Assembly: GCF_000633455.1 (NCBI RefSeq)
Contig: NZ_AYMG01000023.1
Location: forward strand, 1 to 64,000
Direction of reading: 5' to 3'
Origin: Pedobacter jeongneungensis
Lineage (GTDB): Bacteria > Bacteroidota > Bacteroidia > Sphingobacteriales > Sphingobacteriaceae
Length of the DNA stretch: 64,000 bases
Below the pieces are notes generated by a model. That model made no database searches. It was not told the origin of the DNA and saw nothing but the letters and a program-made list of their open reading frames with translations. Positions within the stretch are counted from its first letter, which is position 1. Every line of letters starts with the position of its first letter. The translations under genes and the position numbers were made by a program. Shown here one piece after another: positions 20,001-27,869 of the stretch.

Positions 20001-20328
20001 CCTCTGATAATTTGTTGTTTTCGGCCAATAAAACAATCGCTATATTGGTTTGGCTGCCTACGGTAACTTCTTTTGATCCGTAACCAATAAATGAAACCAC
20101 CAATACGTCGGCGGGTTTTGCAGCAATAGAAAATGTACCATTTGCATCGGTAGTGGTACCGCCAGGACCGTTTTTGATTTTTATGGTTGCCCCAACTATA
20201 GGGAGTTTGTCGTCACTCGCGGTAACTTTCCCGGTTACTTTGGTTTGGGCATTTGCCTTGATTGCGAACAGCATACTCAGGCACAAGAGAACATAACTCC
20301 TCCTGAAGAAAGATAGTTTTTGTTTCAT
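17098..20328 (-). CDS. SusC/RagA family TonB-linked outer-membrane transporter
   Basis: 1076-residue TonB-dependent channel. Order: signal peptide ending AIKANAQ (about 1-28); a carboxypeptidase-regulatory-like beta-sandwich (about 30-110); a plug with the SusC signature around ALQGKATGVQI and PLYVIDGVPF (about 120-235); and a 22-strand barrel ending in Phe. There is no STN domain, so regulation through an anti-sigma factor is not expected. It leads the susC-susD operon and partners the SusD encoded 15 bp downstream. The 576-bp upstream gap must hold its promoter, but I could not fix one. Confidence 0.93.
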   Translation of the reverse strand: MKQKLSFFRRSYVLLCLSMLFAIKANAQTKVTGKVTASDDKLPIVGATIKIKNGPGGTTTDANGTFSIAAKPADVLVVSFIGYGSKEVTVGSQTNIAIVLLAENNKLSEVVVTGYSSQRKKDLTGAVAVVSMGLLKAQPAASAVEALQGKATGVQIINDGAPGSTPQIRIRGISTINNNEPLYVIDGVPFEGKLSWLNQNDIESMQVLKDASSASIYGSRANNGVVIITTKKGVAGPPKITLDSYYGTQAPRKGSFPEMMNPQQYAQYVFDGYKNAGKTVAAGKNYGSGPTPVLPDYLVAGSKLGQDVTAADADPSKYNYSRDPNLFYQITRANKAGTNWFDEITESAPIQNYQISATGGGENATYTFSGGYLDQKGTIKYTGFKRYNLRSNTSISAFNKHVRFGENAQYSYSEGYGFGVNPNTPGSYQDQGSALGWAYRIPTIIPVYDIAGNFAGSRGSQLGNAENPLAFLYRAKDNKNKSNFFFGNVFAEGDILPGLVLRTNFGLRYENFNGLSMRYPNLEFSEGNNSNNLNEYQGYNTEWTWSNTLNYSKVFNELHRVNVLVGTEAIRSRSRQLNAGRNDFFILGNQDYYYLSTGSSNISNTSFGSIGSLFSLFGKVDYSYHDRYLASITFRRDGSSNFGPNNKYGNYPAASVAWRLSEEEFMKSIKWVSDLKLRVGYGQTGNQRIPPYQYINRFQSSIINSAYAVGGANGLTTGVWQNAYQNADVKWESLKALNIGLDFSLLGGAVDGSVDWYSKKTSDMLYNLPLPSSVVGLGSSPFVNIGDMSNKGIEFNVAYHYGIKDNNPFKFDIGLNFSKNKNEIVRLAPGIFNQIYGNYRSLQTSVLQEGAPFGSFFGYKTAGIYQSTADIQANPSYAGARVGGLRYQDINGDGVIDPKDRTIIGDPNPNFTAGINLNASYKNFDIAAFIYGVQGNDIFQATRYFTDFPSFDGAKSTRLLNAWSPSNPSSLTPSAYAGASDLEFASSSYYIQDGSFLRLKNIQLGYSIPTAKAFGANSPISKLRVYVSATNLFTITKYTGMDPEVSQITDTFSAPGVDQGVYPSPRQFLIGINVGF

Positions 20329-20904
20329 AGGTTATAATGATAGTTAATGATACTTAGGGTACTGAACTAAAAAAAATGGCAATGCGGAGCACACAACAAT
20401 TTAACTTGCTGCAATTTTTTCAGTAATAATTTAAGGTTGACCGGTTTTTTGCCTTTTTAAATCTGGGGCAAATAAATCAGGATCGAATGCTCATAAATGG
20501 GATGTACTGTTTTTTTCATCGTGTAGTAATTGGTTAGATAGTTGGTTAGAAAATTATATTATTTACTTCATTAATTTATAATACAAAAAAATAAACGTAA
20601 CAAATACATTTAACATAAAATAAATATACAAAAAATAATAACAACAGATACACAAAATTTTATCACACTTTATCTTTAAACAATAGCAGTTAAACATTAT
20701 GATTTGATGTATGGCAGTAAAATGTTGTTCCAGGCTGTAATGGCAAGTATTGCACCTATATACATTTTCCAAATTTAATTTGTATCTTTGCCGCTGAAGC
20801 AGGAATAAGGGCTTGCCATTCTGAATGGCATATTCTCTCCGCAAGTTAGTCCTTCAATAAATGATCGTTCTAGCTTCTTCGATAAATATTACATAGAAAC
20901 ATAC
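20329..20904. other. Divergent regulatory gap between susC and the RNA helicase gene
   Basis: 576 bp, very AT-rich at 20560-20720. It holds the unrecognised susC promoter and, on the right, the helicase promoter and leader. A minus-strand ORF at 20563-20844 runs through here but lacks any family feature and spans the promoter, so I do not call it. Confidence 0.5.
20783..20790 (+). promoter_or_regulatory. Promoter -7 box of the DEAD-box helicase gene
   Basis: TATCTTTG matches TAnnTTTG exactly. No clear TTG sits 19-20 bp upstream. Transcription from about 20794 would give a leader of about 110 nt, long for this organism and in keeping with post-transcriptional control seen for many RNA helicase genes. 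Confidence 0.45.
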
Positions 20905-22206
20905 ATGTTATTCAAAGAATTAAACCTCATTGAGCCAATTTTAAAGGCCCTTGAGACCGAAGGTTATACACAACCTACACCTATACAGGAGCAATCCATC
21001 CCAACGATATTAAAAGGTAAAGATTTATTGGGCTGCGCTCAAACTGGTACCGGGAAAACCGCTGCCTTTGCCATCCCGATGTTGCAGTTATTGCACGAAA
21101 AACACATCAATACCAAAGCAACCAAAAACATAAAGGCATTAATTTTAACACCAACACGCGAGCTTGCCATCCAGATTGAAGAAAGTTTTAAAGCTTATGG
21201 CCGTAATTTAAACTTACGCCATTTAGTAATTTTTGGCGGGGTAAATCAACACTCGCAGGTTGAAGCACTTAAAAAAGGTATCGATATCTTAGTGGCTACT
21301 CCTGGCCGTTTGTTAGACTTAATGAACCAGGGTTTTATCAACTTAAACACCATTGAGTTATTTGTACTGGATGAGGCTGACAGGATGCTGGATATGGGCT
21401 TTATTCATGATGTGAAAAGAGTGGTGGCTAAATTGCCAACAAAACGCCAGACTTTGTTTTTCTCGGCAACCATGCCAGATGAAATCCAGAAGTTGGCCAA
21501 CACCATTTTATCTAGTCCAACTAAAGTAGAGGTTACCCCTATTTCTTCTACTGCCGAAACCATTGTACAATCGGTTTATTTTGTGGATAAGCCTGATAAA
21601 AAGAAGTTATTGATCCATTTATTGGAAGATAAAAATATCCAGACTGCTCTAGTTTTTACGCGTACCAAACATGGTGCTGACAGGATTGTGAAAGATTTAG
21701 CGCATGCCGGTATTAAAGCTGCTGCCATTCATGGTAACAAATCACAAAATGCCCGTCAAAGAGCATTAACCGATTTTAAAGACAGGAAAATCCGCGTTTT
21801 AGTAGCGACTGATATTGCTGCCCGTGGTATTGATATCGATCAGTTATCACATGTTTTTAATTTCGAATTACCTAATATCCCCGAATCTTACGTACACAGG
21901 ATTGGTCGTACAGGTAGAGCAGGTGCCAACGGTATTGCGATTTCTTTCTGTGATGCGGAAGAAAACGAGTATTTATTGGATATCCAAAAGCTGATTAAAA
22001 TCACACTTCCTGTTGTTGATGACCACCCTTATCCATTAAGCTGGGAAAGTATGTTGGCTAAAAACCAGGTTAAACGTAAACCACAAGCTCAATCTAAAGG
22101 TGGCGGCGGCGCTAAAAAAAGTGGTGATGGCAACATGAGCGGCAAACCACGCAACGCCAGCAATAACAGAAGGTTCGGCGGAAACAGGAAAAGAGGAGAT
22201 AGATAA
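20905..22206 (+). CDS. DEAD-box ATP-dependent RNA helicase
   Basis: 433-residue RNA-remodelling ATPase of the RhlE/DeaD type. All core motifs are present: Q-motif PTPIQEQSIP (24-33), motif I AQTGTGKT (45-52), Ia PTRELA (83-88), II DEAD (156-159), III SAT (187-189), V ATDIAARGID (301-310) and VI HRIGRTGRAG (331-340). The tail after about 380 is basic, Gly/Asn/Arg-rich and probably an RNA-binding extension, as in RhlE-like proteins. Probable roles are ribosome assembly and growth in the cold. It is a single-gene unit closed by a bidirectional terminator shared with leuS. Confidence 0.92.
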   Translation: MLFKELNLIEPILKALETEGYTQPTPIQEQSIPTILKGKDLLGCAQTGTGKTAAFAIPMLQLLHEKHINTKATKNIKALILTPTRELAIQIEESFKAYGRNLNLRHLVIFGGVNQHSQVEALKKGIDILVATPGRLLDLMNQGFINLNTIELFVLDEADRMLDMGFIHDVKRVVAKLPTKRQTLFFSATMPDEIQKLANTILSSPTKVEVTPISSTAETIVQSVYFVDKPDKKKLLIHLLEDKNIQTALVFTRTKHGADRIVKDLAHAGIKAAAIHGNKSQNARQRALTDFKDRKIRVLVATDIAARGIDIDQLSHVFNFELPNIPESYVHRIGRTGRAGANGIAISFCDAEENEYLLDIQKLIKITLPVVDDHPYPLSWESMLAKNQVKRKPQAQSKGGGGAKKSGDGNMSGKPRNASNNRRFGGNRKRGDR

Positions 22207-22209
22207 AAA

Positions 22210-22245
22210 AGGTAGAAGGTTTAAGGCAGGAAGGCTTAAGGTCTG
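22210..22245 (+). repeat. Heptad array: AGGNNNN units after the helicase gene
   Basis: AGGTAGA, AGGTTTA, AGGCAGG, AAGGCTTA (one base longer) and AGGTCTG, starting 4 bp after the helicase stop. Its first part is an imperfect inverted repeat of the array at 22337-22371 across the terminator. Confidence 0.6.
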
Positions 22246-22271
22246 AAAACCCACCTTAAAATAACTTTCAA

Positions 22272-22309
22272 CAAAAAACCCGATTTGCAAAAGACAAATC
22301 GGGTTTTTC
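22272..22309. terminator. Bidirectional intrinsic terminator between helicase and leuS
   Basis: The stem AAAACCCGATTTG / CAAATCGGGTTTT with a short loop has A-rich and T-rich flanks on the two sides, so it serves both convergent genes. Confidence 0.85.
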
Positions 22310-22336
22310 TATTTTTAAGGCAAGAGAAAGGAAAAC

Positions 22337-22371
22337 CCTAAACCTTACGCCTTATACCTTCTACCTTAAAC
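22337..22371. repeat. Heptad array: CTTNNNC units at the leuS 3' end
   Basis: CCTAAAC, CTTACGC, CTTATAC, CTTCTAC, CTTAAAC: five 7-nt units; the last contains the leuS stop codon. It faces the AGGNNNN array at 22210-22245 as an inverted repeat (GGTAGAAGGTTTAAGGC against GGTAGAAGGTATAAGGC). Confidence 0.65.
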
Positions 22372-25152
22372 AACTACATTAATAATCTTTCCTTTAACGA
22401 AAATGATTTTTTTAGTCGGTTTTCCATCCAAAAATTTCTGGAACTGCTCATCTGCGAATAGAATTGCTTCTGCTTCTGGTTGGGCTAAAGTTAAACTCAA
22501 GTTCAGGTTCATTTTCATTTTACCGTTGATGGAAACCGGATAAGCAAACTCATCTTCTACCAGATATTCTGGTTTAAATGTTGGGAAAGCCGTATAAGAT
22601 AAAGTTCCGGCTTCGTTACCCAATTGTACCCAAAGTTCTTCGCAGATATGTGGCGCATAAGGCGAAAGGATAATCACCATATCTTCCAGAATCTGACGGT
22701 TTTTACATTTCAGATCAGTTAATTCATTTACCGCAATCATAAAGCTAGATACAGAAGTATTGAACGAGAAACGCTCGATATCATCCTGTACTTTTTTAAT
22801 GATTTTATGCAGCGATTTCAGCTCTGCTTTGGTAGGTACGTTATTGTTTACATGGAAAGTCCAGTCTTCGTTGTGGAACAAACGCCAGAACTTACGCAAG
22901 AACTTAAATACACCTTCAATACCATTCGTATTCCAGGGTTTGCTCTGCTCCAACGGACCTAAGAACATTTCGTACATACGCAAAGTATCGGCACCATAAC
23001 GTTCAATCAAATCATCTGGGTTAACCACGTTGAATTTTGATTTCGACATTTTCTCCACTTCCACGCCGCAGATGTATTTTCCACCTTCAAGAATAAATTC
23101 TGCATTGGCATATTCTTCTCTCCAGGCTTTGAACTTAGTCAGATCTAAAGTATCGTTTTCAACGATATTTACATCAACATGTAACGCCGAAGTTTTATAT
23201 TCTTTTCTTAAGCCAGCAGAAACATAGGTATTGGTAGGTTTTCCGTTCTCATCATTAATGCGGTAAACAAAATTACTTCTACCCTGAATCATCCCTTGGT
23301 TGATCAGTTTTTTGAAAGGCTCTTCCTCTTTGGTATAACCTAAATCCTTCAAAAATTTATTCCAGAAACGGCTATACAATAAGTGACCGGTTGCATGTTC
23401 AGAACCGCCGATGTATAAATCCACATCTTTCCAGTATTCAACCGCCTCTTTTGAAGCAAAATCGTTATTGTTGTTGGCATCCATGTAACGGTACCAGTAC
23501 CAGCTGCTTCCTGCCCAGCCCGGCATGGTGCTTAATTCGTAATGACCGCCATCATTTGGCAACCAGTTTTCGGCCCTGGCCAATGGTGGCTCACCTGTTT
23601 CGGTCGGTAAATATTTATCAATTTCGGGAAGCAATAATGGCAATTCTTCTTCTTTAACCAGATAAGGCAATCCATCCTTAAAATAAACCGGAATCGGCTC
23701 ACCCCAATAACGCTGGCGACCGAAAATCGCATCGCGCTGACGGAAATTCACTTTGGCTTTTCCAACTTTTTCAACCTCTAACCAATTATTCAAGAATGCT
23801 ACAGCTTCTTTATAAGTTAATCCGTTAATAAAGCCAGAGTTGATGTACTTTCCTTCTTTTGTTGGATCAGCCTGCACATCAATATCTTTTTGTCCGTCCA
23901 AAATCTGGATAATCGGTAAATTAAAGTGTGTTGCGAATAACCAATCGCGTTGATCGCCACTTGGCACACCCATTACCGCACCTGTTCCGTAACCAGCCAA
24001 TACATAATCAGCAATCCACAGTTGAACACGCTCGCCACTTACCGGATTTATCACATAAGTACCTGTAAAAGCACCTGAAACCGTTTTGGTATCAGCCATA
24101 CGGTCTAATTCCGATTTCTTTTTGGTTAAGGCGATATAATTTGCAATGTCCTCTTTTTGTTCAGGAGTGGTCAATTCTGCAACCCATTCATGTTCCGGAG
24201 CCAAAACCAGGTAAGAAACACCAAAAATAGTATCTACGCGGGTGGTAAAGACTTCGATTTGTTTATCGTTTCCTTCCACCTGAAATTTAACAGATGCGCC
24301 AACACTCTTACCGATCCAGTTGCGTTGCATTTCTTTAATCGGCTCTGGCCAGTCGATGGTATCTAAACCTTGCAAAAGCCTTTCTGAATAAGCGGTAATC
24401 CGCATACTCCACTGCATCATTTTCTTTTGCTCAACCGGAAAACCGCCACGCTCAGAGAAACCATCTTTTACCTCATCATTCGCCAAAACGGTACCTAAAG
24501 CTGCGCACCAGTTTACCGTACTCTCGCGAAGATAAGTTAAGCGGTATTTTAACAATTCGATTTGTTTCTCTTCATCCGAAAATGTTGCCCAGTCGCTTGG
24601 CATAAATGCTTTGGTATCTTCATCGCAAACCGCTTTTACATCAGCTGTGCCAGATGCATTGAATTTTTCGATCAGGGTGGTAATATCTTCTGCCCTGTCG
24701 TTTTCGATGTTGTACCACGAGTTAAACAACTGCATAAAAATCCACTGTGTCCATTTGTAATAAGATGGTTCACTAGTGCGCACTTCCCTGCTCCAATCAA
24801 AAGAAAAACCAATCTGATCTAACTGACGGCGATAAGTTGCAATGTTTGCCTCAGTGGTGATGGCCGGATGCTGTCCTGTTTGTATCGCATATTGCTCTGC
24901 TGGTAATCCGAAAGAATCGTATCCCATTGGGTGCAATACGTTAAAGCCTTTAAGGCGTTTGTATCTCGAAAAAATATCTGATGCAATGTAACCCAGTGGG
25001 TGACCAACGTGTAAACCTGCTCCTGATGGGTAAGGAAACATATCTAACACATAGTATTTTGGTTTATCAGAATTGCTTTCGGCTTTAAATGTTTGATGAT
25101 CTGCCCAGAATTTCTGCCACTTTTGTTCTATTTCTTTGAATTGGTAATCCAT
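22366..25152 (-). CDS. leuS: Leucyl-tRNA synthetase
   Basis: Class I aminoacyl-tRNA synthetase that charges tRNA-Leu. The 928 residues include the ATP-binding signature HVGH (48-51) within PYPSGAGLHVGHPLGY, a CP1 editing domain in the middle (about 230-430, with the TTRVDTIFGVSYLVLAPEHE segment), and KMSKS (about 701-705). The anticodon-binding and C-terminal domains end in KIIFVKGKIINVVV. The length is slightly above the usual ~860-930. It is a stand-alone gene convergent with the helicase gene. No T-box or leader peptide is visible upstream. Essential housekeeping gene; assignment is secure. Confidence 0.97.
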   Translation of the reverse strand: MDYQFKEIEQKWQKFWADHQTFKAESNSDKPKYYVLDMFPYPSGAGLHVGHPLGYIASDIFSRYKRLKGFNVLHPMGYDSFGLPAEQYAIQTGQHPAITTEANIATYRRQLDQIGFSFDWSREVRTSEPSYYKWTQWIFMQLFNSWYNIENDRAEDITTLIEKFNASGTADVKAVCDEDTKAFMPSDWATFSDEEKQIELLKYRLTYLRESTVNWCAALGTVLANDEVKDGFSERGGFPVEQKKMMQWSMRITAYSERLLQGLDTIDWPEPIKEMQRNWIGKSVGASVKFQVEGNDKQIEVFTTRVDTIFGVSYLVLAPEHEWVAELTTPEQKEDIANYIALTKKKSELDRMADTKTVSGAFTGTYVINPVSGERVQLWIADYVLAGYGTGAVMGVPSGDQRDWLFATHFNLPIIQILDGQKDIDVQADPTKEGKYINSGFINGLTYKEAVAFLNNWLEVEKVGKAKVNFRQRDAIFGRQRYWGEPIPVYFKDGLPYLVKEEELPLLLPEIDKYLPTETGEPPLARAENWLPNDGGHYELSTMPGWAGSSWYWYRYMDANNNNDFASKEAVEYWKDVDLYIGGSEHATGHLLYSRFWNKFLKDLGYTKEEEPFKKLINQGMIQGRSNFVYRINDENGKPTNTYVSAGLRKEYKTSALHVDVNIVENDTLDLTKFKAWREEYANAEFILEGGKYICGVEVEKMSKSKFNVVNPDDLIERYGADTLRMYEMFLGPLEQSKPWNTNGIEGVFKFLRKFWRLFHNEDWTFHVNNNVPTKAELKSLHKIIKKVQDDIERFSFNTSVSSFMIAVNELTDLKCKNRQILEDMVIILSPYAPHICEELWVQLGNEAGTLSYTAFPTFKPEYLVEDEFAYPVSINGKMKMNLNLSLTLAQPEAEAILFADEQFQKFLDGKPTKKIIFVKGKIINVVV

Positions 25153-25360
25153 TGCAAGTTTTAAATTTTTAAAGGTGCGAAAATACGGAAATTAAGGGGC
25201 TTAAAAAAGGAGATTCATGATATTATTTTGCCAACAGAAATACAGAATAAGAAGAAGTTAAGTTTAAAATATCGTCTTTTTGCGGAGTCAGATGTTACCA
25301 TCTAACTGATTAAGTATTTTTTCAAATATATTTTTTTAAAGAAAATTTATTCAGCGTTAC

Positions 25361-25431
25361 GTCATTCCCGCGCAGGCGGGAATCTTAATGCATATAGAGC
25401 ATTACGATCCCCAATCGGGTTGGGGATGACG
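25361..25431. repeat. Palindromic intergenic element, family R4
   Basis: GTCATTCCCGCGCAGGCGGGAAT on the left and ATCCCCAATCGGGTTGGGGATGAC on the right make two local hairpins, and the ends GTCAT/ATGAC close the whole element. It shares GTCAT...ATGAC ends with families R1-R3 but has a different body. Confidence 0.6.
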
Positions 25432-25449
25432 ATCTATCCAAATTTAATA

Positions 25450-25486
25450 TAAAAAAATGCGCCATTGATCTAAAACCAATGGCGCA
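25450..25486 (-). terminator. Intrinsic terminator of the small lipoprotein gene
   Basis: On the minus strand TGCGCCATTGG pairs with CAATGGCGCA and is followed by TTTTTTT. It lies 25 bp after the stop codon. Confidence 0.8.
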
Positions 25487-25510
25487 GGCAAATAATCGGG
25501 GATTAAGCTC

Positions 25511-25918
25511 TTATCTTGTCAAATAATACACCTTAGTAACGTTTGTTTTATCGATTTTAGCAGTAAATTGCAATTTATTCGCAGAAATACTATTTATTCT
25601 GCAATAATTTAAACCATCATTGATACTCATAGTGAATTGATCCGAATAAATGATCGAATATTCACCAATTGTCCTATTTCCGGACAAACTTATCTCCACC
25701 TGATCGTCATTATTCGATTTGTAATCAATATAATCAGTGGTTTTGCCATAATTCACATCTCCATTTAGTTTATCATCAGTATAACCTGTAGTTACAACCC
25801 TATTTAACGTCCAACGGCCCATCATTTGAGCTTTTAACGAAGTTTCATCTTTTTTGCAGGAAATAATGGTTGAGGTGAAGAGCATTAACAGACTAAGGAT
25901 GGTAATTTGTCTTTTCAT
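25511..25918 (-). CDS. Small lipoprotein of unknown function, possibly lipocalin-like
   Basis: 135 residues with a signal peptide and a lipobox Cys at about 21 (STIISCKKDE), so probably membrane-anchored. After the Cys come SLKAQMMGRWTLNRV, the Gly-x-Trp start often seen in Bacteroidetes lipocalin-like (DUF4923/DUF5004-style) lipoproteins, and then alternating strands. I cannot name a ligand or a precise family. It is a single-gene unit with its own terminator, divergent from ftsX. Confidence 0.7.
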   Translation of the reverse strand: MKRQITILSLLMLFTSTIISCKKDETSLKAQMMGRWTLNRVVTTGYTDDKLNGDVNYGKTTDYIDYKSNNDDQVEISLSGNRTIGEYSIIYSDQFTMSINDGLNYCRINSISANKLQFTAKIDKTNVTKVYYLTR

Positions 25919-26065
25919 AGTAAATTTTGTTTTAAGAATATCTATTTAACGCCCTTTTAACAAATTTCGTACCGTATTTAGTGAAAAAGTAAAATCTATA
26001 CGAAGAATCTGATCCTCAAACTAAAAGCTAATCCTATCCGTTAATATTCATTTAGCAATCATTAA

Positions 26066-26095
26066 TTGGTGTTTATCAGGTATAATTTATATTTT
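26066..26095 (+). promoter_or_regulatory. Bacteroidetes-type promoter of ftsX
   Basis: TTG at 26066-26068, exactly 19 bp, then TATATTTT at 26088-26095. Transcription would start near 26099, giving a leader of about 10 nt. Confidence 0.55.
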
Positions 26096-26108
26096 CGCAG
26101 AAACAAAA

Positions 26109-26996
26109 ATGAAATACATGGAAGAATTCGAAGTAAGTGATGCATCTAAGAAAACCAAAACCGTTTATATCTCTACTATAATTAGTATTGCATTGGTTTT
26201 ATTAATGCTGGGACTACTTGGGTTGGTACTTGTACATGCCAAAAACCTGTCTAACTACGTTAAAGAAAACATTGTTTTAAACATTATTGTTGATGAAGGT
26301 GCAAAAGAAGCTGATGTATTGGCTTTCCAGAAAGAATTAAATACAAACCCTGCTGTAAAGCAGACGCAATATGTAAATAAAGAGCTTGCTGCCAGAAATT
26401 TAACCCAGGATTTAGGTGAAGATTTTGTTAACTTCTTAGGTTACAACCCGCTAACTTCTACCTTCGATGTGTACTTAAAAGCAGAATATGCGAACAATAA
26501 AAGCATCGATGCACTAAAAGCGAGTATTTCTAAAAACCCTGTTGTTAAAGAAGTAGTTTACCAAAGTTCTTTAATTGATATGGTTAACAAGAACATCAAT
26601 ACCATCGGGTTGATTATTTTTGCTTTTGCAGTACTACTTTTAATCATCTCTATTGCACTGATTAACAACACCATACGATTAGCCATTTATTCACAGCGCT
26701 TTTTAATTAAAAGTATGCAGCTGGTTGGTGCAACGAAAAATTTTATCCGACGTCCTTTCTTACTGTACGCTGCTTTGCACGGCCTAATTGCTGCGTTTAT
26801 AGCCATTATTATTTTATTGGCAACCTTGATTTATGCCCGCAAAGAAGTACCGGAAATTATTATTTTAAATAACTACCAGGAATTTGGCTTTGTATTTATC
26901 GGCCTTTTAATTGTTGGTATTTTTATAACAGGCATTAGTACATGGTTTGCAGTAAGCAGATATTTACGTTTAAAATCTTATCATCTTTATAGATAA
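26109..26996 (+). CDS. ftsX: Cell division permease-like protein FtsX
   Basis: 295-residue membrane partner of the FtsE ATPase; the complex regulates peptidoglycan hydrolases at the septum. The topology is that of the family: helix 1 (about 19-43), a periplasmic loop of about 120 residues, then three helices (about 165-190, 215-240, 257-280). The Leu-Val-Gly-Ala-Thr motif before helix 3 (SMQLVGATKNFIRRPF) is diagnostic. ftsE is not adjacent. Its stop codon shares one base with the next start (TAATG). The start could be ATG 26109 or 26118 (MEEFEVS); homologues favour a start around MEEF. Confidence 0.92.
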   Translation: MKYMEEFEVSDASKKTKTVYISTIISIALVLLMLGLLGLVLVHAKNLSNYVKENIVLNIIVDEGAKEADVLAFQKELNTNPAVKQTQYVNKELAARNLTQDLGEDFVNFLGYNPLTSTFDVYLKAEYANNKSIDALKASISKNPVVKEVVYQSSLIDMVNKNINTIGLIIFAFAVLLLIISIALINNTIRLAIYSQRFLIKSMQLVGATKNFIRRPFLLYAALHGLIAAFIAIIILLATLIYARKEVPEIIILNNYQEFGFVFIGLLIVGIFITGISTWFAVSRYLRLKSYHLYR

Positions 26997-27223
26997 TGGC
27001 AGAAAAAAAAACAAGTCCGGTTGTTAAGGACGTTAAAAGCGAATTGGTTTTTACCAAAAAAAACTACCAGTTATTATTAATCAGCATTGCAATTGTTGCA
27101 TTTGGTTTTATCCTGATGATGGGCACCACTGGTGACATATACGACTTCAGAAGAACTTTATTGGCTCCGATAGTGGTTTTGGCAGGTTTTGCTTTTGGTA
27201 TTTATGCTATCTTAAAAAAATAA
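26996..27223 (+). CDS. DUF3098 small membrane protein
   Basis: 75 residues with two membrane helices (about 27-45 and 54-72) separated by a short TTGDIYDFRRTLLAP loop. This loop and FGFILMMG are typical of DUF3098, a Bacteroidetes protein regularly encoded directly after ftsX. It overlaps ftsX by one base, so the two are co-translated; a role near the division or envelope machinery is inferred only from this context. Confidence 0.85.
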   Translation: MAEKKTSPVVKDVKSELVFTKKNYQLLLISIAIVAFGFILMMGTTGDIYDFRRTLLAPIVVLAGFAFGIYAILKK

Positions 27224-27227
27224 ATGT

Positions 27228-27258
27228 TTTGTATTCAGTAAAGTGTTTTTTAACTTTA
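27228..27258 (+). promoter_or_regulatory. Bacteroidetes-type promoter of the second TA pair
   Basis: TTTTG ending at 27231, exactly 19 bp, then TAACTTTA at 27251-27258. Transcription would start near 27262, one base before the antitoxin ATG at 27263, which implies a leaderless mRNA. It gives the TA pair its own promoter inside the ftsX-uppP run. Confidence 0.55.
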
Positions 27259-27262
27259 TAAT

Positions 27263-27466
27263 ATGACAACAACAAATTTGCAGATTGAAATTAATTCGCT
27301 TCCCCTAAACCTTAGGCAGGAAGTTGCGGATTTTGTTGAATTCTTAAAAACAAAACACAAGAACAAGCCGAAATTAAAATCACGTGAATTTGGGTATGCA
27401 AAAGGTAAGATCAAACTAGCAGATGATTTTGATGAGCCTTTAGAAATGTTTGCTGATTACATTTAA
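27263..27466 (+). CDS. DUF2281 family antitoxin
   Basis: 67 residues with the DUF2281 pattern: an N-terminal amphipathic segment INSLPLNLRQEVADFVEFL, a basic linker, and a C-terminal toxin-binding tail after FGYAKGKIKLADDFDEPLE. The FGxxKGxIxxxxDFDEPLxxF motif is the usual neutralising tail of antitoxins paired with VapC toxins. It shares the base A of TAATG with the toxin start. Negative autoregulation would be usual for such pairs but is not shown here. Confidence 0.85.
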   Translation: MTTTNLQIEINSLPLNLRQEVADFVEFLKTKHKNKPKLKSREFGYAKGKIKLADDFDEPLEMFADYI

Positions 27467-27852
27467 TGGCCTACTTATTAGACACGCATACCTTTTTATG
27501 GTTTGTATCAGGTGATGATCAATTGCCAGTTTCAGTAAAAAAAAGGCTATCTGATATTAATATATCCTGCTTCTTAAGCATTGCTTCTTTTTGGGAAATT
27601 GCCATTAAAAAACAGATTGGAAAGCTCGATTTAAAAATCGGTTTTGAAGAGCTTTTTAGATTTGCAGAAAGAAACCAAATTGAGATTGTCTCCATTAATG
27701 AAACCCATCTTACAACATTACTAAACCTCGAATTCATTAACAATGATCCTTTTGATCGGATTATTGTATCGCAAGCCATTTCAGAAGATTTGGTCTTGAT
27801 TTCAAGAGACAAAAAATTAAAAAACTATAAAGTAAAATTACAGTGGGAATAA
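27466..27852 (+). CDS. vapC: VapC-family PIN-domain toxin
   Basis: 128-residue PIN ribonuclease, intact. Catalytic acids in order: Asp in YLLDTHTFLW (D6), Glu in ASFWEIAIKK (about 44), Asp in NDPFDRIIVSQA (about 90-93) and Asp in ISRDKKL (about 115). The DTHTFLW and NDPFDR motifs place it in the subgroup that partners DUF2281/Phd antitoxins. It ends 17 bp before uppP, so the TA pair sits inside a conserved envelope gene run. It probably cleaves tRNA or rRNA, as characterised VapCs do; the target is not known. Confidence 0.88.
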   Translation: MAYLLDTHTFLWFVSGDDQLPVSVKKRLSDINISCFLSIASFWEIAIKKQIGKLDLKIGFEELFRFAERNQIEIVSINETHLTTLLNLEFINNDPFDRIIVSQAISEDLVLISRDKKLKNYKVKLQWE

Positions 27853-27869
27853 CCCATTAACTAAACAAT

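Larger units (their letters stand above)
25153..25510. other. Intergenic stretch holding element R4 and a terminator
   Basis: 358 bp between leuS and the small lipoprotein gene. It contains the palindromic element at 25361-25431 and the terminator at 25450-25486. I see no gene or RNA structure in the AT-rich part next to leuS. Confidence 0.5.

Noticed and set aside
20563..20844. 93-residue minus-strand ORF
   Set aside because: Low-complexity Cys/Tyr/Phe-rich translation of AT-rich DNA, no family feature, and it runs across the helicase promoter.
25153..25360. T-box or leader peptide upstream of leuS
   Set aside because: No T-box core, no Leu-rich short ORF and no antiterminator pair is visible upstream of the start.
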